Source: Bacteroidota bacterium (lineage in GTDB: Bacteria; Bacteroidota; Bacteroidia; Flavobacteriales; Weeksellaceae). From it: 24,388 bases of DNA. The DNA lies in the NCBI GenBank assembly GCA_023419095.1, contig JAEZYN010000033.1:1-24388 (forward strand), in the 5' to 3' direction. Shown one piece after another: positions 7,627 to 14,469 of the stretch. Below the pieces are notes generated by a model, which saw only the letters and a program-made list of their open reading frames with translations, was not told the DNA's origin and did not search any database. A program made the translations under genes and the position numbers. The stretch's first letter is position 1. Every line of letters starts with the position of its first letter.

Positions 7627-9458
7627 TGGAAATAAAATTTTTCACGGAAGACCGGGTGCTGGATTTGTCCGGACAAAAAATAACGCAGCAGGACAGCAAC
7701 TCCAAGATGTCTGATAAAACGTCGTCGAAATACTTTTTTCCATTCGATATTTACATGAATGAGGAGTTCATTAATTCGTTTGGAGATTACGAAAGCAACG
7801 ATGCGGCAGACCTTCAAACTACTTTTGAAGGAATACTTCTTTTTGAAAATCGTCTGCATAAGGCCAAATTGGTTTTGGGAGAAGTAGAAGGCGGAAATAT
7901 CACGGGACAAATTGATTTTGGTTTTGAAGACTTGCCGAATTTCGACAAAAAACTGGCGGAACTTCCGCTGCATAAATTCCCAGTTGCTGATATTCATATT
8001 TATGCCCGCGAAATTGCCGCGAAAAAATATCCGGAAACGGATTTCAATTTTCCGCGGATGTACACATCGAAATATCCACCCGATCAGGAAGTGTGGGATG
8101 CCTTTGACGGTTATTATAACGATCTGAAGGCGGACGGATCCGAAATGCGTCGAAACTACATTACCGAGGAAGGTGACATTTACAATGTGAATATCATTCA
8201 TCCTACACCGCACTTCCTCTACGTTCTGAAAACCGGTTTTGCAGATGCAGGTCTTACTTTGGATGGCGACATTCTTACAGATCCTATTTTCGCGCAACGC
8301 TGGATGTTCAGCGGTACCGATTATTTCACCAGCAAGCAGCAGCGGCGATATGGTTTTAAGTTCACGTCCGCGAATTTCGATGAACTGTACCTCGAAAATG
8401 GACCGGACGATTACTGCGAATATCAAAAATTTAATACCGTTGAAAAAACCGGAAGGTATAAAATCGCCGGATCGCTGGAGTTCTGGAAAGCTCGGAAAAT
8501 GCACGCACGCTATATTCTTTTCTTGAACAATAAAATCATCTGGCAGCGAAACCATGGCGGCGATAACCAATCGATTTTTGAAGTGATTCCGTTCAATTTT
8601 GAAATTGATGTAACACAAGAGAATTCGGTACTTACGCTGTATATCTACACACAGTATCACGAAGACTCCTGGACGCACCAGATAGCAAATCTGCAGATCA
8701 CCAGTAATGTCCTTGAAGATATTGCCAATACCACATTAGGCGACGATACCGGCGTAGTTACTAACCTGAACGAAATTGATCTCAGCCGCGCTGTTCCGGA
8801 TATGACTTTCGGCACCTTTGTGAATACAATCCGAAACCGTTTCAATTATGGGATTGAAGTAGTGGGTAATACTGTGTACATGAATCGTCTGGGCAACGAT
8901 CCCACGGGCGTGAAAGACTTCACGATGTTTGAGGTGGCACCAAAAAACCGAAAGAAAAAGCTATTGCAAAAACGCAGTTTTCTGCTGCGTTCCACTGAGC
9001 TCGATGACGGCCCGCAGCCTTCGATGTACTTCGATAAAGATGGTGCATTTTTAAACAAAAAAGAGAATCCGGAAACGATCATCATCGAAAGTAACGTGAT
9101 TATTCTGCAGACAGGCGTTCCTAAACCGAACGGCCACAATACGGCAATCATCAAAAAAGATACGCAGGATGCACTGCAGTTGGTTTGGTACGATGGATTG
9201 ACAGGCGGTCAAAACAACGCCACAAACCCGGCCGGTGCGGAATATCCTGAGCTCTTTTACACACATTGGGAAAAATGGTTGCGCCAACGGATTCGCGGTT
9301 ATGAATTTCAGTGGAAATTCTTTTGCCCTGCCGAGGATTTTAATTACCGGATTACGGATCATATTTTCGCCTACAACAATATCCACAACATCAAGACCTG
9401 GACAAAGGATCTGATCAACGAAACCTACGAAGTGGATATCGTGACGGAGACTGTTTAA
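7626..9458 (+). CDS. Phage tail/baseplate structural protein (hypothetical)
   Basis: A 610-residue protein, rich in aromatic and acidic residues, with no signal peptide. The start ATG overlaps the stop of the preceding gene by one base. Its place as third gene after the tape measure, its size and its beta-rich, Asn/Tyr/Trp-rich composition suggest a baseplate or tail-hub protein (a gp27/Tal-like position). I see no diagnostic motif. Its 3' end overlaps the convergent integrase gene by four bases (9455-9458). No tail fibre, holin or lysin gene follows, which is unusual for an intact prophage. Confidence 0.6.
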   Translation: MEIKFFTEDRVLDLSGQKITQQDSNSKMSDKTSSKYFFPFDIYMNEEFINSFGDYESNDAADLQTTFEGILLFENRLHKAKLVLGEVEGGNITGQIDFGFEDLPNFDKKLAELPLHKFPVADIHIYAREIAAKKYPETDFNFPRMYTSKYPPDQEVWDAFDGYYNDLKADGSEMRRNYITEEGDIYNVNIIHPTPHFLYVLKTGFADAGLTLDGDILTDPIFAQRWMFSGTDYFTSKQQRRYGFKFTSANFDELYLENGPDDYCEYQKFNTVEKTGRYKIAGSLEFWKARKMHARYILFLNNKIIWQRNHGGDNQSIFEVIPFNFEIDVTQENSVLTLYIYTQYHEDSWTHQIANLQITSNVLEDIANTTLGDDTGVVTNLNEIDLSRAVPDMTFGTFVNTIRNRFNYGIEVVGNTVYMNRLGNDPTGVKDFTMFEVAPKNRKKKLLQKRSFLLRSTELDDGPQPSMYFDKDGAFLNKKENPETIIIESNVIILQTGVPKPNGHNTAIIKKDTQDALQLVWYDGLTGGQNNATNPAGAEYPELFYTHWEKWLRQRIRGYEFQWKFFCPAEDFNYRITDHIFAYNNIHNIKTWTKDLINETYEVDIVTETV

Positions 9459-10636
9459 TAGCTTATAATATCCAGATCGTCGAGCATTTCAGATTCTACA
9501 AGATGAACGTAGCCTACAGTATGGCGCAGGCTCCGGTGTCCCAAAAGCCGCTGAAGACGGTAAATATCGCCTTTGTTGCGGATGAAAGTGGTTGCGAACG
9601 TGTGGCGGCCTACGTGCATCGTGAGATTCTTTTTGATTTTGCATATCTTGGCCACCGCCTTCAGGTGAGAGTTTATTTTCTGATCTACCAGTTTTTTGTC
9701 GAATAATTGAGGGTGAAACTCCACCATACGGCGCGCATCATCATTCAGCCTCATGAATTGTTTGGTATCTGTTTTCACCGAGGAAAATTCGAACTTGTCC
9801 GCGAGTACTTCCTTCCGCGTCCGCTTTTGTATATCTGATATCCTCAAACCGGTGTAGCAGCTGAACAGGAAATAACCCAGCGGCAGAATGTGGCTCGGAT
9901 TTATAAACTCACTAAAGTAATATTTCAGAAGCTTCTGCATTTCATCCGGCAAAAGGTAAACGGTCTGGCTTGTGTTCACATTTACTTTTATCTGGTCAAG
10001 GTTTAAATAAATTTTTATGCCCTGGTTTTTTGCCAGATTAAGAAAATGCTTCATGCATTTAAGATCACTATGGTAGGTTACTAGCGAATTTGCGGAATAT
10101 TTTTTTCGGTAGCTGCGCAGAAATTCTTCATTTATTTTATAGAATGGAATTTGCGGAGCCATCGCAGACAGCTTATTTATCACAGTATTATGATTCTTTA
10201 GCGTTTGTTTTTTGTAGTCCTGCAGCTCAAGGTGATGGCGGTAGAATGAAATAAAATCAAACTCCGGCGTTTCCGTCTGAAACTCTTTGATAAGTGTTTC
10301 AGCGTCCAGTATCCGCTCCTGAAGCATGAAAGTAGTTTTAATAGCTGTGAGTTTCGCTTCGATGTTTTCGAGCACCAGGTTAAGCGCAGCCTTATTTTCG
10401 CCGTTAATAATGCGTTGTTTTTTACGGTCCCAGAATTTTGCAGGGATCTCAATTTCCGTATTAAGTCTGATTCTTTTCTTGGAATCTGAAACATCAAGAT
10501 AGATCAGGCTGTTTCCGTATTTGTTTTTATAGCCGCGAAGGCTGAATCGGTTCCGTGTTGTCACAAAAATCTTTTTTGTGTCGAACCTTGTGTCAAAAAT
10601 TGATTTTCGGTTGGGAATTGCTGCGTTCATAAACAT
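9455..10636 (-). CDS. Tyrosine recombinase / phage-type integrase
   Basis: A 393-residue site-specific recombinase of the Bacteroidota integrase type: an N-terminal arm-binding domain (about 20-75), a SAM-like core-binding domain (about 130-215) and a C-terminal catalytic domain. The catalytic set is visible: Arg265 in TGLRISD, Lys near 288, His341 and Arg344 in HVGRH, His367 in LLGHRS, and Tyr376. The start is 10636, or Met at 10630. The frame runs open back to 10831, but that extension only translates the tRNA-Leu gene. The gene begins about 120 bases from the 3' end of tRNA-Leu, the usual arrangement of an integrase beside its attachment site. It should catalyse integration and excision of the element on the left. 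Confidence 0.93.
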   Translation of the reverse strand: MFMNAAIPNRKSIFDTRFDTKKIFVTTRNRFSLRGYKNKYGNSLIYLDVSDSKKRIRLNTEIEIPAKFWDRKKQRIINGENKAALNLVLENIEAKLTAIKTTFMLQERILDAETLIKEFQTETPEFDFISFYRHHLELQDYKKQTLKNHNTVINKLSAMAPQIPFYKINEEFLRSYRKKYSANSLVTYHSDLKCMKHFLNLAKNQGIKIYLNLDQIKVNVNTSQTVYLLPDEMQKLLKYYFSEFINPSHILPLGYFLFSCYTGLRISDIQKRTRKEVLADKFEFSSVKTDTKQFMRLNDDARRMVEFHPQLFDKKLVDQKINSHLKAVAKICKIKKNLTMHVGRHTFATTFIRNKGDIYRLQRLLGHRSLRHTVGYVHLVESEMLDDLDIISY

Positions 10637-10696
10637 TTGTATTTTACGTTTACAACAAGCAGTCAAAGCACGATGAACAGGCGAATTTGCCCAAAT

Positions 10697-10742
10697 AAAA
10701 AAGACACACGTGTAGCTGTCTAAATAGCTGTTGTGTGTCTTT
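10697..10742 (-). terminator. Rho-independent terminator after tRNA-Leu
   Basis: On the minus strand AAAGACACAC (complement of 10733-10742) pairs with GTGTGTCTTT (complement of 10700-10709), with a further AGCT/AGCT pairing inside the loop, followed by a T tract (complement of 10697-10702). It lies 14 bases beyond the tRNA 3' end. It may stop tRNA read-through into the integrase. If the attachment core is inside the tRNA, this terminator was brought in by the element. Confidence 0.7.
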
Positions 10743-10755
10743 CTTTTCTTAAATG

Positions 10756-10837
10756 TACCCAGTGCCGGAATCGAACCGGCACACCTTGCGGTACTAGAGT
10801 TTGAGTCTAGCGCGTCTACCAATTCCGCCAACTGGGC
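10756..10837 (-). tRNA. tRNA-Leu (anticodon CAA)
   Basis: Read on the minus strand, the 82-base sequence folds as a class II tRNA. The acceptor stem is GCCCAGT/ACTGGGT (terminal G-U pair) with discriminator A. The D arm is GGCGGAATTGGTAGACGC, the anticodon stem CTAGA/TCTAG has loop CTCAAAC, a long variable arm follows, and the T arm is GCCGG-TTCGATT-CCGGC. The loop gives anticodon CAA, decoding UUG. No CCA is encoded. The gene is the likely integration target of the neighbouring integrase; the acceptor stem is intact, as expected when an element reconstitutes the tRNA 3' end. Confidence 0.95.
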
Positions 10838-10854
10838 TCCGTAAATTGGGTTTG

Positions 10855-10884
10855 CAAATATAGATTTTTTTTAGGAACCCTCAA
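10855..10884 (-). promoter_or_regulatory. Promoter of tRNA-Leu
   Basis: On the minus strand a TTG (10882-10884, within TTTTTG) is followed after exactly 19 bases by TATATTTG (10855-10862), a perfect match to the Bacteroidota TTG-N19-TAnnTTTG promoter. The mature tRNA 5' end is 17 bases downstream of the box. Confidence 0.8.
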
Positions 10885-10998
10885 AAATTTTTTTTTAAAA
10901 CGGTAAAATGAAGTTTCGCAACTTCTCCTGATACACACTGCTGAACTAAATTTGAAAAAATTTGAACAACTATAAATAAAGTAGACAAAATTATACCC

Positions 10999-11763
10999 TT
11001 AGAACTCCAGTTCCAGTCCGTCATAAGCCAAATGGACACCCGCGGGGAGCTCCGCCTCCGTAATTTCATGTTTTCCTATGTGATGTGAAAGGTGTGTCAG
11101 ATACATCTTTTTTGGTTTTAGCTCTCGGTAGATTTCGAGAATCTGCGGCAAAATAAAGTGTGCCGGATGCTCATTTTCTTTTCGGATGCAGTTCAGTATA
11201 AGATAATCGAGATTCCGGAGTTTTGGGATTTCTTCCGCGGGAATTAGACTTGCGTCCGTGATGTATGCTAAATTTTTAAATTTAAAACCCAAAATCGGCA
11301 GCCAATGATGCATTACCGAGACGGGTGTCACCTCGGCATCCAGGAGCCTGAAGTCACCCTCTATCTCGCGAAGCTGGAAAGACGGTGCTCCCGGATATTT
11401 CTCGGCTGCAAATGCGTAGGAAAAGCGTTTCCTGACTTCCTTTCCCACCCTTTCGGCACAGTAAAGCGGCATCTCTTTATCATTTTTAAAGATAAGCGGC
11501 CGTAGATCATCCAACCCGATTACATGGTCGTTGTGCTCGTGCGTCAGCAGCACCGCATCTATGTGATCTTCGCCATTGGAAAGCATTTGCATACGGAAAT
11601 CCGGACCGCAATCGATGAGGATTTTTTTGTTTTGATCGGTGGTGATGAGTGCAGAGGAGCGGGTACGCGAATCGCGGGGGTCTCCAGACCGGCAGACTGC
11701 GCAGTGGCAACCGATAACGGGCACACCTTGCGAGGTACCGCTGCCCAGAAATTTCAACTTCAT
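10999..11763 (-). CDS. PhnP-like metallo-beta-lactamase-fold hydrolase
   Basis: A 254-residue cytoplasmic MBL-fold enzyme. It has the N-terminal GSGTSQGVPVIGC signature shared by PhnP and its relatives. The metal ligands are in THEHNDH (His75, His77, Asp79, His80), with His152, Asp170 and His224 further on. Cys19, Cys21 and Cys24 correspond to the structural zinc cysteines of PhnP. PhnP hydrolyses phosphoribosyl 1,2-cyclic phosphate, but no other phosphonate genes are present here, so the true substrate may be a different cyclic phosphodiester. It is transcribed away from the 478-residue gene, and their start regions share the short intergenic segment 11764-11813. Fold and active site are sure; substrate is not. 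Confidence 0.85.
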   Translation of the reverse strand: MKLKFLGSGTSQGVPVIGCHCAVCRSGDPRDSRTRSSALITTDQNKKILIDCGPDFRMQMLSNGEDHIDAVLLTHEHNDHVIGLDDLRPLIFKNDKEMPLYCAERVGKEVRKRFSYAFAAEKYPGAPSFQLREIEGDFRLLDAEVTPVSVMHHWLPILGFKFKNLAYITDASLIPAEEIPKLRNLDYLILNCIRKENEHPAHFILPQILEIYRELKPKKMYLTHLSHHIGKHEITEAELPAGVHLAYDGLELEF

Positions 11764-11769
11764 TTTTTT

Positions 11770-11799
11770 TTGCCTGGCTATATTTTATGAGTAAATTTA
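11770..11799 (+). promoter_or_regulatory. Promoter of the 478-residue gene
   Basis: TTG (11770-11772) and TAAATTTA (11792-11799) are separated by 19 bases, one mismatch from the Bacteroidota consensus. The -7 box lies in a palindrome, GTAAATTTAC (11791-11800), so it could also serve the divergent hydrolase gene on the other strand. Confidence 0.5.
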
Positions 11800-11813
11800 C
11801 AAAAAATTAAAAA

Positions 11814-13250
11814 TTGCACGTGACTCTTCCGAAATTGACTCCAAAGCAGAAAGCTTTAGCTATAAATTTAGACGCAGATATTTACGGTACTTTTGCTGAA
11901 ATCGGGGCCGGCCAGGAAACGGTTCGGCATTTTTTTCGTGCTGGAGGTGCCTCGCGTACTATCGCTAAAGCCATGTCTGCCTACGACAAAGATTTCAGTG
12001 ATGCAATTTATGGCAAAGAAGCCAAAAACCGCTACGTCACTCAAAACCGTCTGCGCAAGATGCTGCGCTACGAAGTTTCTCTCATCGAGGAGCGTCTCTC
12101 CCGCGAAAACAATCCGGGGCGCAAGTTTTTCTCTTACGCGAACACGGTAACTACCATCAATTTTAACAAAACCATGAAAGGCCACGGCTGGGTAGGCCTG
12201 CGTTTTCAGCTGGATGAGAAGGAAGACTACAGCGAGATTGTACTGCACGTAAAATTCATGGAAAACGATGCAACACTGCAGCAGGAAACACTGGGCAGTT
12301 TGGGTGTGAATTTAATTTACGGTGCTTTTAACCTATCAGATAATCCCAGAAAATTGATTGAATCACTCTACGACGATATTTCGACGGATAATGTTGAGAT
12401 TGATATGATCGATTTCAGCGGGCCGGCATTCGCGTATGTTGACAACCGGCTAATGAGTCTGCAGCTGGTGAAAAACGGCATGACCGACGCGGTAATCTTT
12501 AATCCTGAAGGCAACAACATGCTGCCGGCTGATGTACTGTACAAAAAAAACATATTTGCCGTACGGGGCAGCTTCAGACCGGTGACCCTGGTGAACATCG
12601 ATATGTTCGAGCGCGGACTCGACATGTTCATGCAGGACACCAATTGCTGCGCAGAAGACACCGAGGTTCTTTTCGAAATTACGATTTCCAACTTACGCGC
12701 TGACGGCGATATCGATGAACGAGATTTCCTCGACCGTGTAGATGTACTCGCAAAACTCGGTTATACCGTTATCATTTCCAATTTCTCCGAATATTACCGT
12801 CTGATTGATTATTTCGCCAACTACACGAACGGAAAAATTGGTGTGGCCATGGGCGTGAACAACCTGCTGGATGTATTTGACGAAAAATATTACCGTAATC
12901 TTTCCGGTGGAATCCTCGAAGCTTTCGGTAAGTTCTTCAGACAGGACATGACGGTTTATCTTTACCCTTACAAAGATCCCGAAACGCACGAACTGCTTAC
13001 TTCAAACAACCTGAAAGTAAGTGACAACCTGAAGCAGCTTTATAAATATTTTAAACAGAACCGCCGGATAGTTGACATCAACGACTACAACCCGAACCAT
13101 TCTGAAATTTATTCTCGTGACATCCTTCACAAAATTGCCCATCATATCTCAGGTTGGGAAAATCAGGTGCCTGATGGCGTTGCCGAAATGATCATTGAGC
13201 GCGGAATGTTTGGCTACAAAGAGGAACTGAAGCTCAAAGAATTCTCTTAA
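11814..13250 (+). CDS. Conserved Bacteroidota protein of unknown function (478 aa)
   Basis: A soluble-looking protein without signal peptide or membrane helices. It begins with a well-formed segment (LTPKQKALAINLDADIYGTF, then AEIGAGQETVRHFFRAGGAS) that precedes the first internal ATG (residue 54). The start must therefore be TTG at 11814, or GTG at 11820; no ATG fits. The middle has alternating strands and helices with three acidic clusters, including a Cys-Cys pair (TNCCAEDTE). I cannot assign a reaction. Because of the extended AEIGAGQ segment a nucleotide- or cofactor-binding role is conceivable, but that is a guess. The free methionine sulfoxide reductase-like gene follows after 18 bases, so the two are probably one operon. 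Confidence 0.75.
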   Translation: MHVTLPKLTPKQKALAINLDADIYGTFAEIGAGQETVRHFFRAGGASRTIAKAMSAYDKDFSDAIYGKEAKNRYVTQNRLRKMLRYEVSLIEERLSRENNPGRKFFSYANTVTTINFNKTMKGHGWVGLRFQLDEKEDYSEIVLHVKFMENDATLQQETLGSLGVNLIYGAFNLSDNPRKLIESLYDDISTDNVEIDMIDFSGPAFAYVDNRLMSLQLVKNGMTDAVIFNPEGNNMLPADVLYKKNIFAVRGSFRPVTLVNIDMFERGLDMFMQDTNCCAEDTEVLFEITISNLRADGDIDERDFLDRVDVLAKLGYTVIISNFSEYYRLIDYFANYTNGKIGVAMGVNNLLDVFDEKYYRNLSGGILEAFGKFFRQDMTVYLYPYKDPETHELLTSNNLKVSDNLKQLYKYFKQNRRIVDINDYNPNHSEIYSRDILHKIAHHISGWENQVPDGVAEMIIERGMFGYKEELKLKEFS

Positions 13251-13268
13251 AATTAAAATTTCACAAAA

Positions 13269-13718
13269 ATGTCTGAAATAAAAAAACGTCTTTCTATCAT
13301 TTTGGAAAGCCCCACACACGACTTGAATGACAAGCTGCAAAAGGTCTGTCAGCTCCTCGACCAGGAAATCCCATACTTCAACTGGACAGGTTTCTATTTC
13401 AAAAACGGCGACAAAGACGAGCTCATTTTAGGACCGTACGTCGGTGCCGCGACCGATCATACCATTATTCCGTTCGGGAAGGGAATTTGCGGTCAGGTGG
13501 CAGTTTCCAATGAAACCTTTGTGGTGCCCGATGTGCACGAACAGGATAATTATTTAAGCTGCTCCATCGATACAAAGGCGGAAATCGTGGTTCCGATCAT
13601 TAAAAACGGCGAAAATATTGGCCAAATCGACATCGATTCTCACACGCTGGATCCCTTCACTAATGAAGACCGCGAAATGCTGGAATGGCTTTGTGATGAG
13701 ATTGCAAAAATTTGCTGA
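13269..13718 (+). CDS. msrC: GAF-domain free methionine-(R)-sulfoxide reductase
   Basis: The 149-residue protein is a single GAF domain with the fRMsr signature: GPYVGAA, IPFGKGICG, VPDVHEQDNYLSCS, AEIVVPI and IDIDS. The family reduces free methionine-R-sulfoxide in the cytosol as an antioxidant activity. Cys74 and Cys98 are spaced 24 apart, like the two cysteines needed for catalysis in characterised members (Cys94 and Cys118 in E. coli numbering). The place of the third family cysteine (E. coli Cys84) is His64 here. It lies 18 bases after the 478-residue gene and is followed by a strong terminator, so it is the last gene of that unit. A plain ligand-sensing GAF protein is the less likely alternative. 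Confidence 0.85.
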   Translation: MSEIKKRLSIILESPTHDLNDKLQKVCQLLDQEIPYFNWTGFYFKNGDKDELILGPYVGAATDHTIIPFGKGICGQVAVSNETFVVPDVHEQDNYLSCSIDTKAEIVVPIIKNGENIGQIDIDSHTLDPFTNEDREMLEWLCDEIAKIC

Positions 13719-13724
13719 AACCAG

Positions 13725-13756
13725 AAAGTGCGGCCATTGTGACCGCACTTTTTTTT
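13725..13756 (+). terminator. Rho-independent terminator, possibly bidirectional
   Basis: AAAGTGCGG (13725-13733) and CCGCACTTT (13743-13751) form a 9-base-pair stem with a 9-base loop and an uninterrupted T tract to 13756. It starts seven bases after the GAF gene stop and overlaps the stop codon of the convergent acetyltransferase. On the minus strand the stem is followed by CTGG, so termination is strongest for the plus strand. Confidence 0.85.
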
Positions 13757-14225
13757 ATTCCGCAAGTTTTGAAATTGCGTCCTGGTCGAGCCTGAAAACC
13801 GTCCATTCATCCATGGGTTTGGCGCCAAGCGATTTGTAGAATTCAATTGCGGGAGTATTCCAATCCAGGACGGACCATTCGAGGCGGCCGCAGTTTTCGG
13901 CGGCGGCTATTTTGGCAAGTTCGGTGAGAAGTGCTTTTCCATAGCCTTTTCCGCGGTGCTCAGGTTCCACAAATAAGTCTTCAAGATAAATCCCGGGCTT
14001 GCCGACAAAGGTGGAAAAATTATAGAAATACAGCGCAAAACCGACCGGTTTGCCATCCTCTTCTGCCATCAAAACCTTAGCAAAATTCCTTATGAAGATA
14101 TTTTCGTGCAGTTCTTCCACGGAAGTCACCACGTCGTTTTCGAGTTTTTCGTACACCGCGAGTTTTTTAATTAAATCAAATATTACCGGCGTGTCTGAAG
14201 GAATTGCTTTGCGGATTGTAAACAT
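13755..14225 (-). CDS. GNAT acetyltransferase, diamine (spermidine/spermine) type
   Basis: A 156-residue GNAT-fold protein. The acetyl-CoA pyrophosphate loop is EHRGKGYGK (R-x-x-G-x-G). The flanking segments IYLEDLFVEPEHRG and LEWSVLDWNTPAIEFYKSLG closely follow the pattern of spermidine/spermine N1-acetyltransferases (YLEDLFV, WN-P-x-x-FY). It probably acetylates polyamines or a related primary amine or thialysine-like substrate; the sequence does not fix which. I chose ATG 14225 because the family begins with the short strand FTIRKAIPSD; the 21-residue extension to 14288 has no such character and runs into the repeat element. It is a single-gene unit whose 3' end meets the terminator of the convergent operon. 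Confidence 0.82.
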   Translation of the reverse strand: MFTIRKAIPSDTPVIFDLIKKLAVYEKLENDVVTSVEELHENIFIRNFAKVLMAEEDGKPVGFALYFYNFSTFVGKPGIYLEDLFVEPEHRGKGYGKALLTELAKIAAAENCGRLEWSVLDWNTPAIEFYKSLGAKPMDEWTVFRLDQDAISKLAE

Positions 14226-14287
14226 AATGCATCTTGATTTTGAAGCGTAAAAATAATGTTTTTTAAACGACCTTTCTAAAGTGCGCA

Positions 14288-14390
14288 AACCCTAGCCCCG
14301 ATTGAACGGCCTGCTTGAGCTCTTTTCGGCGGCGGCTGCGCCGCCGCCGAAAAAAGCGAGTAGTGAAAGCGGGAAATAGCTTCTAATTTA
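14288..14390. repeat. Palindromic intergenic repeat element (copy A)
   Basis: A core of 14-base arms, TTTTCGGCGGCGGC (14323-14336) and GCCGCCGCCGAAAA (14340-14353), sits inside unpaired flanks: CCCTAGCCCCGATTGAACGG on one side and AGCGAGTAGTGAAAGCGGGA on the other. Its GC-rich composition contrasts with the AT-rich intergenic DNA around it. Similar flanks occur at 17964-18073 (GCTCTTTT before the core, AAAAAAGCG after) and, on the other strand, at 16984-17098. I take it as a REP-like repeat of flavobacterial genomes. Confidence 0.65.
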
Positions 14391-14423
14391 AAAAATGCTT
14401 TTCGAAGAAGTGAAAACGAGCAC

Positions 14424-14452
14424 AAAAAAACCTCCGGAAAAATCCGAAGGTT
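14424..14452 (-). terminator. Rho-independent terminator of the E2 gene
   Basis: On the minus strand AACCTTCGGA and TCCGGAGGTT pair through 10 bases with one T-G wobble and a TTTT loop, and a T tract follows (complement of 14424-14430). It begins 17 bases after the E2 stop codon. Confidence 0.85.
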
Positions 14453-14469
14453 AATTGTTTTTTTCGATT

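Noticed and set aside
7530..8678. 382-codon open frame antisense to the tail genes
   Set aside because: It lies fully opposite two well-supported packed tail genes, has a biased Phe/Ile/Arg-rich composition and no recognisable domain.
10637..10831. N-terminal extension of the integrase starting MAELVDALDS
   Set aside because: This is the well-known chance translation of a tRNA-Leu gene; the integrase domain begins after Met at 10636 or 10630.
14226..14288. 21-residue N-terminal extension of the GNAT protein
   Set aside because: The GNAT fold starts at FTIRKA directly after Met at 14225; the extension is outside the fold and touches the repeat element.
14323..14353. Strong GC hairpin with flanking T and A runs as a terminator for the GNAT gene or E2
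   Set aside because: It lies upstream of the GNAT start and beyond a separate good terminator of the E2 gene; it fits a repeat core better.
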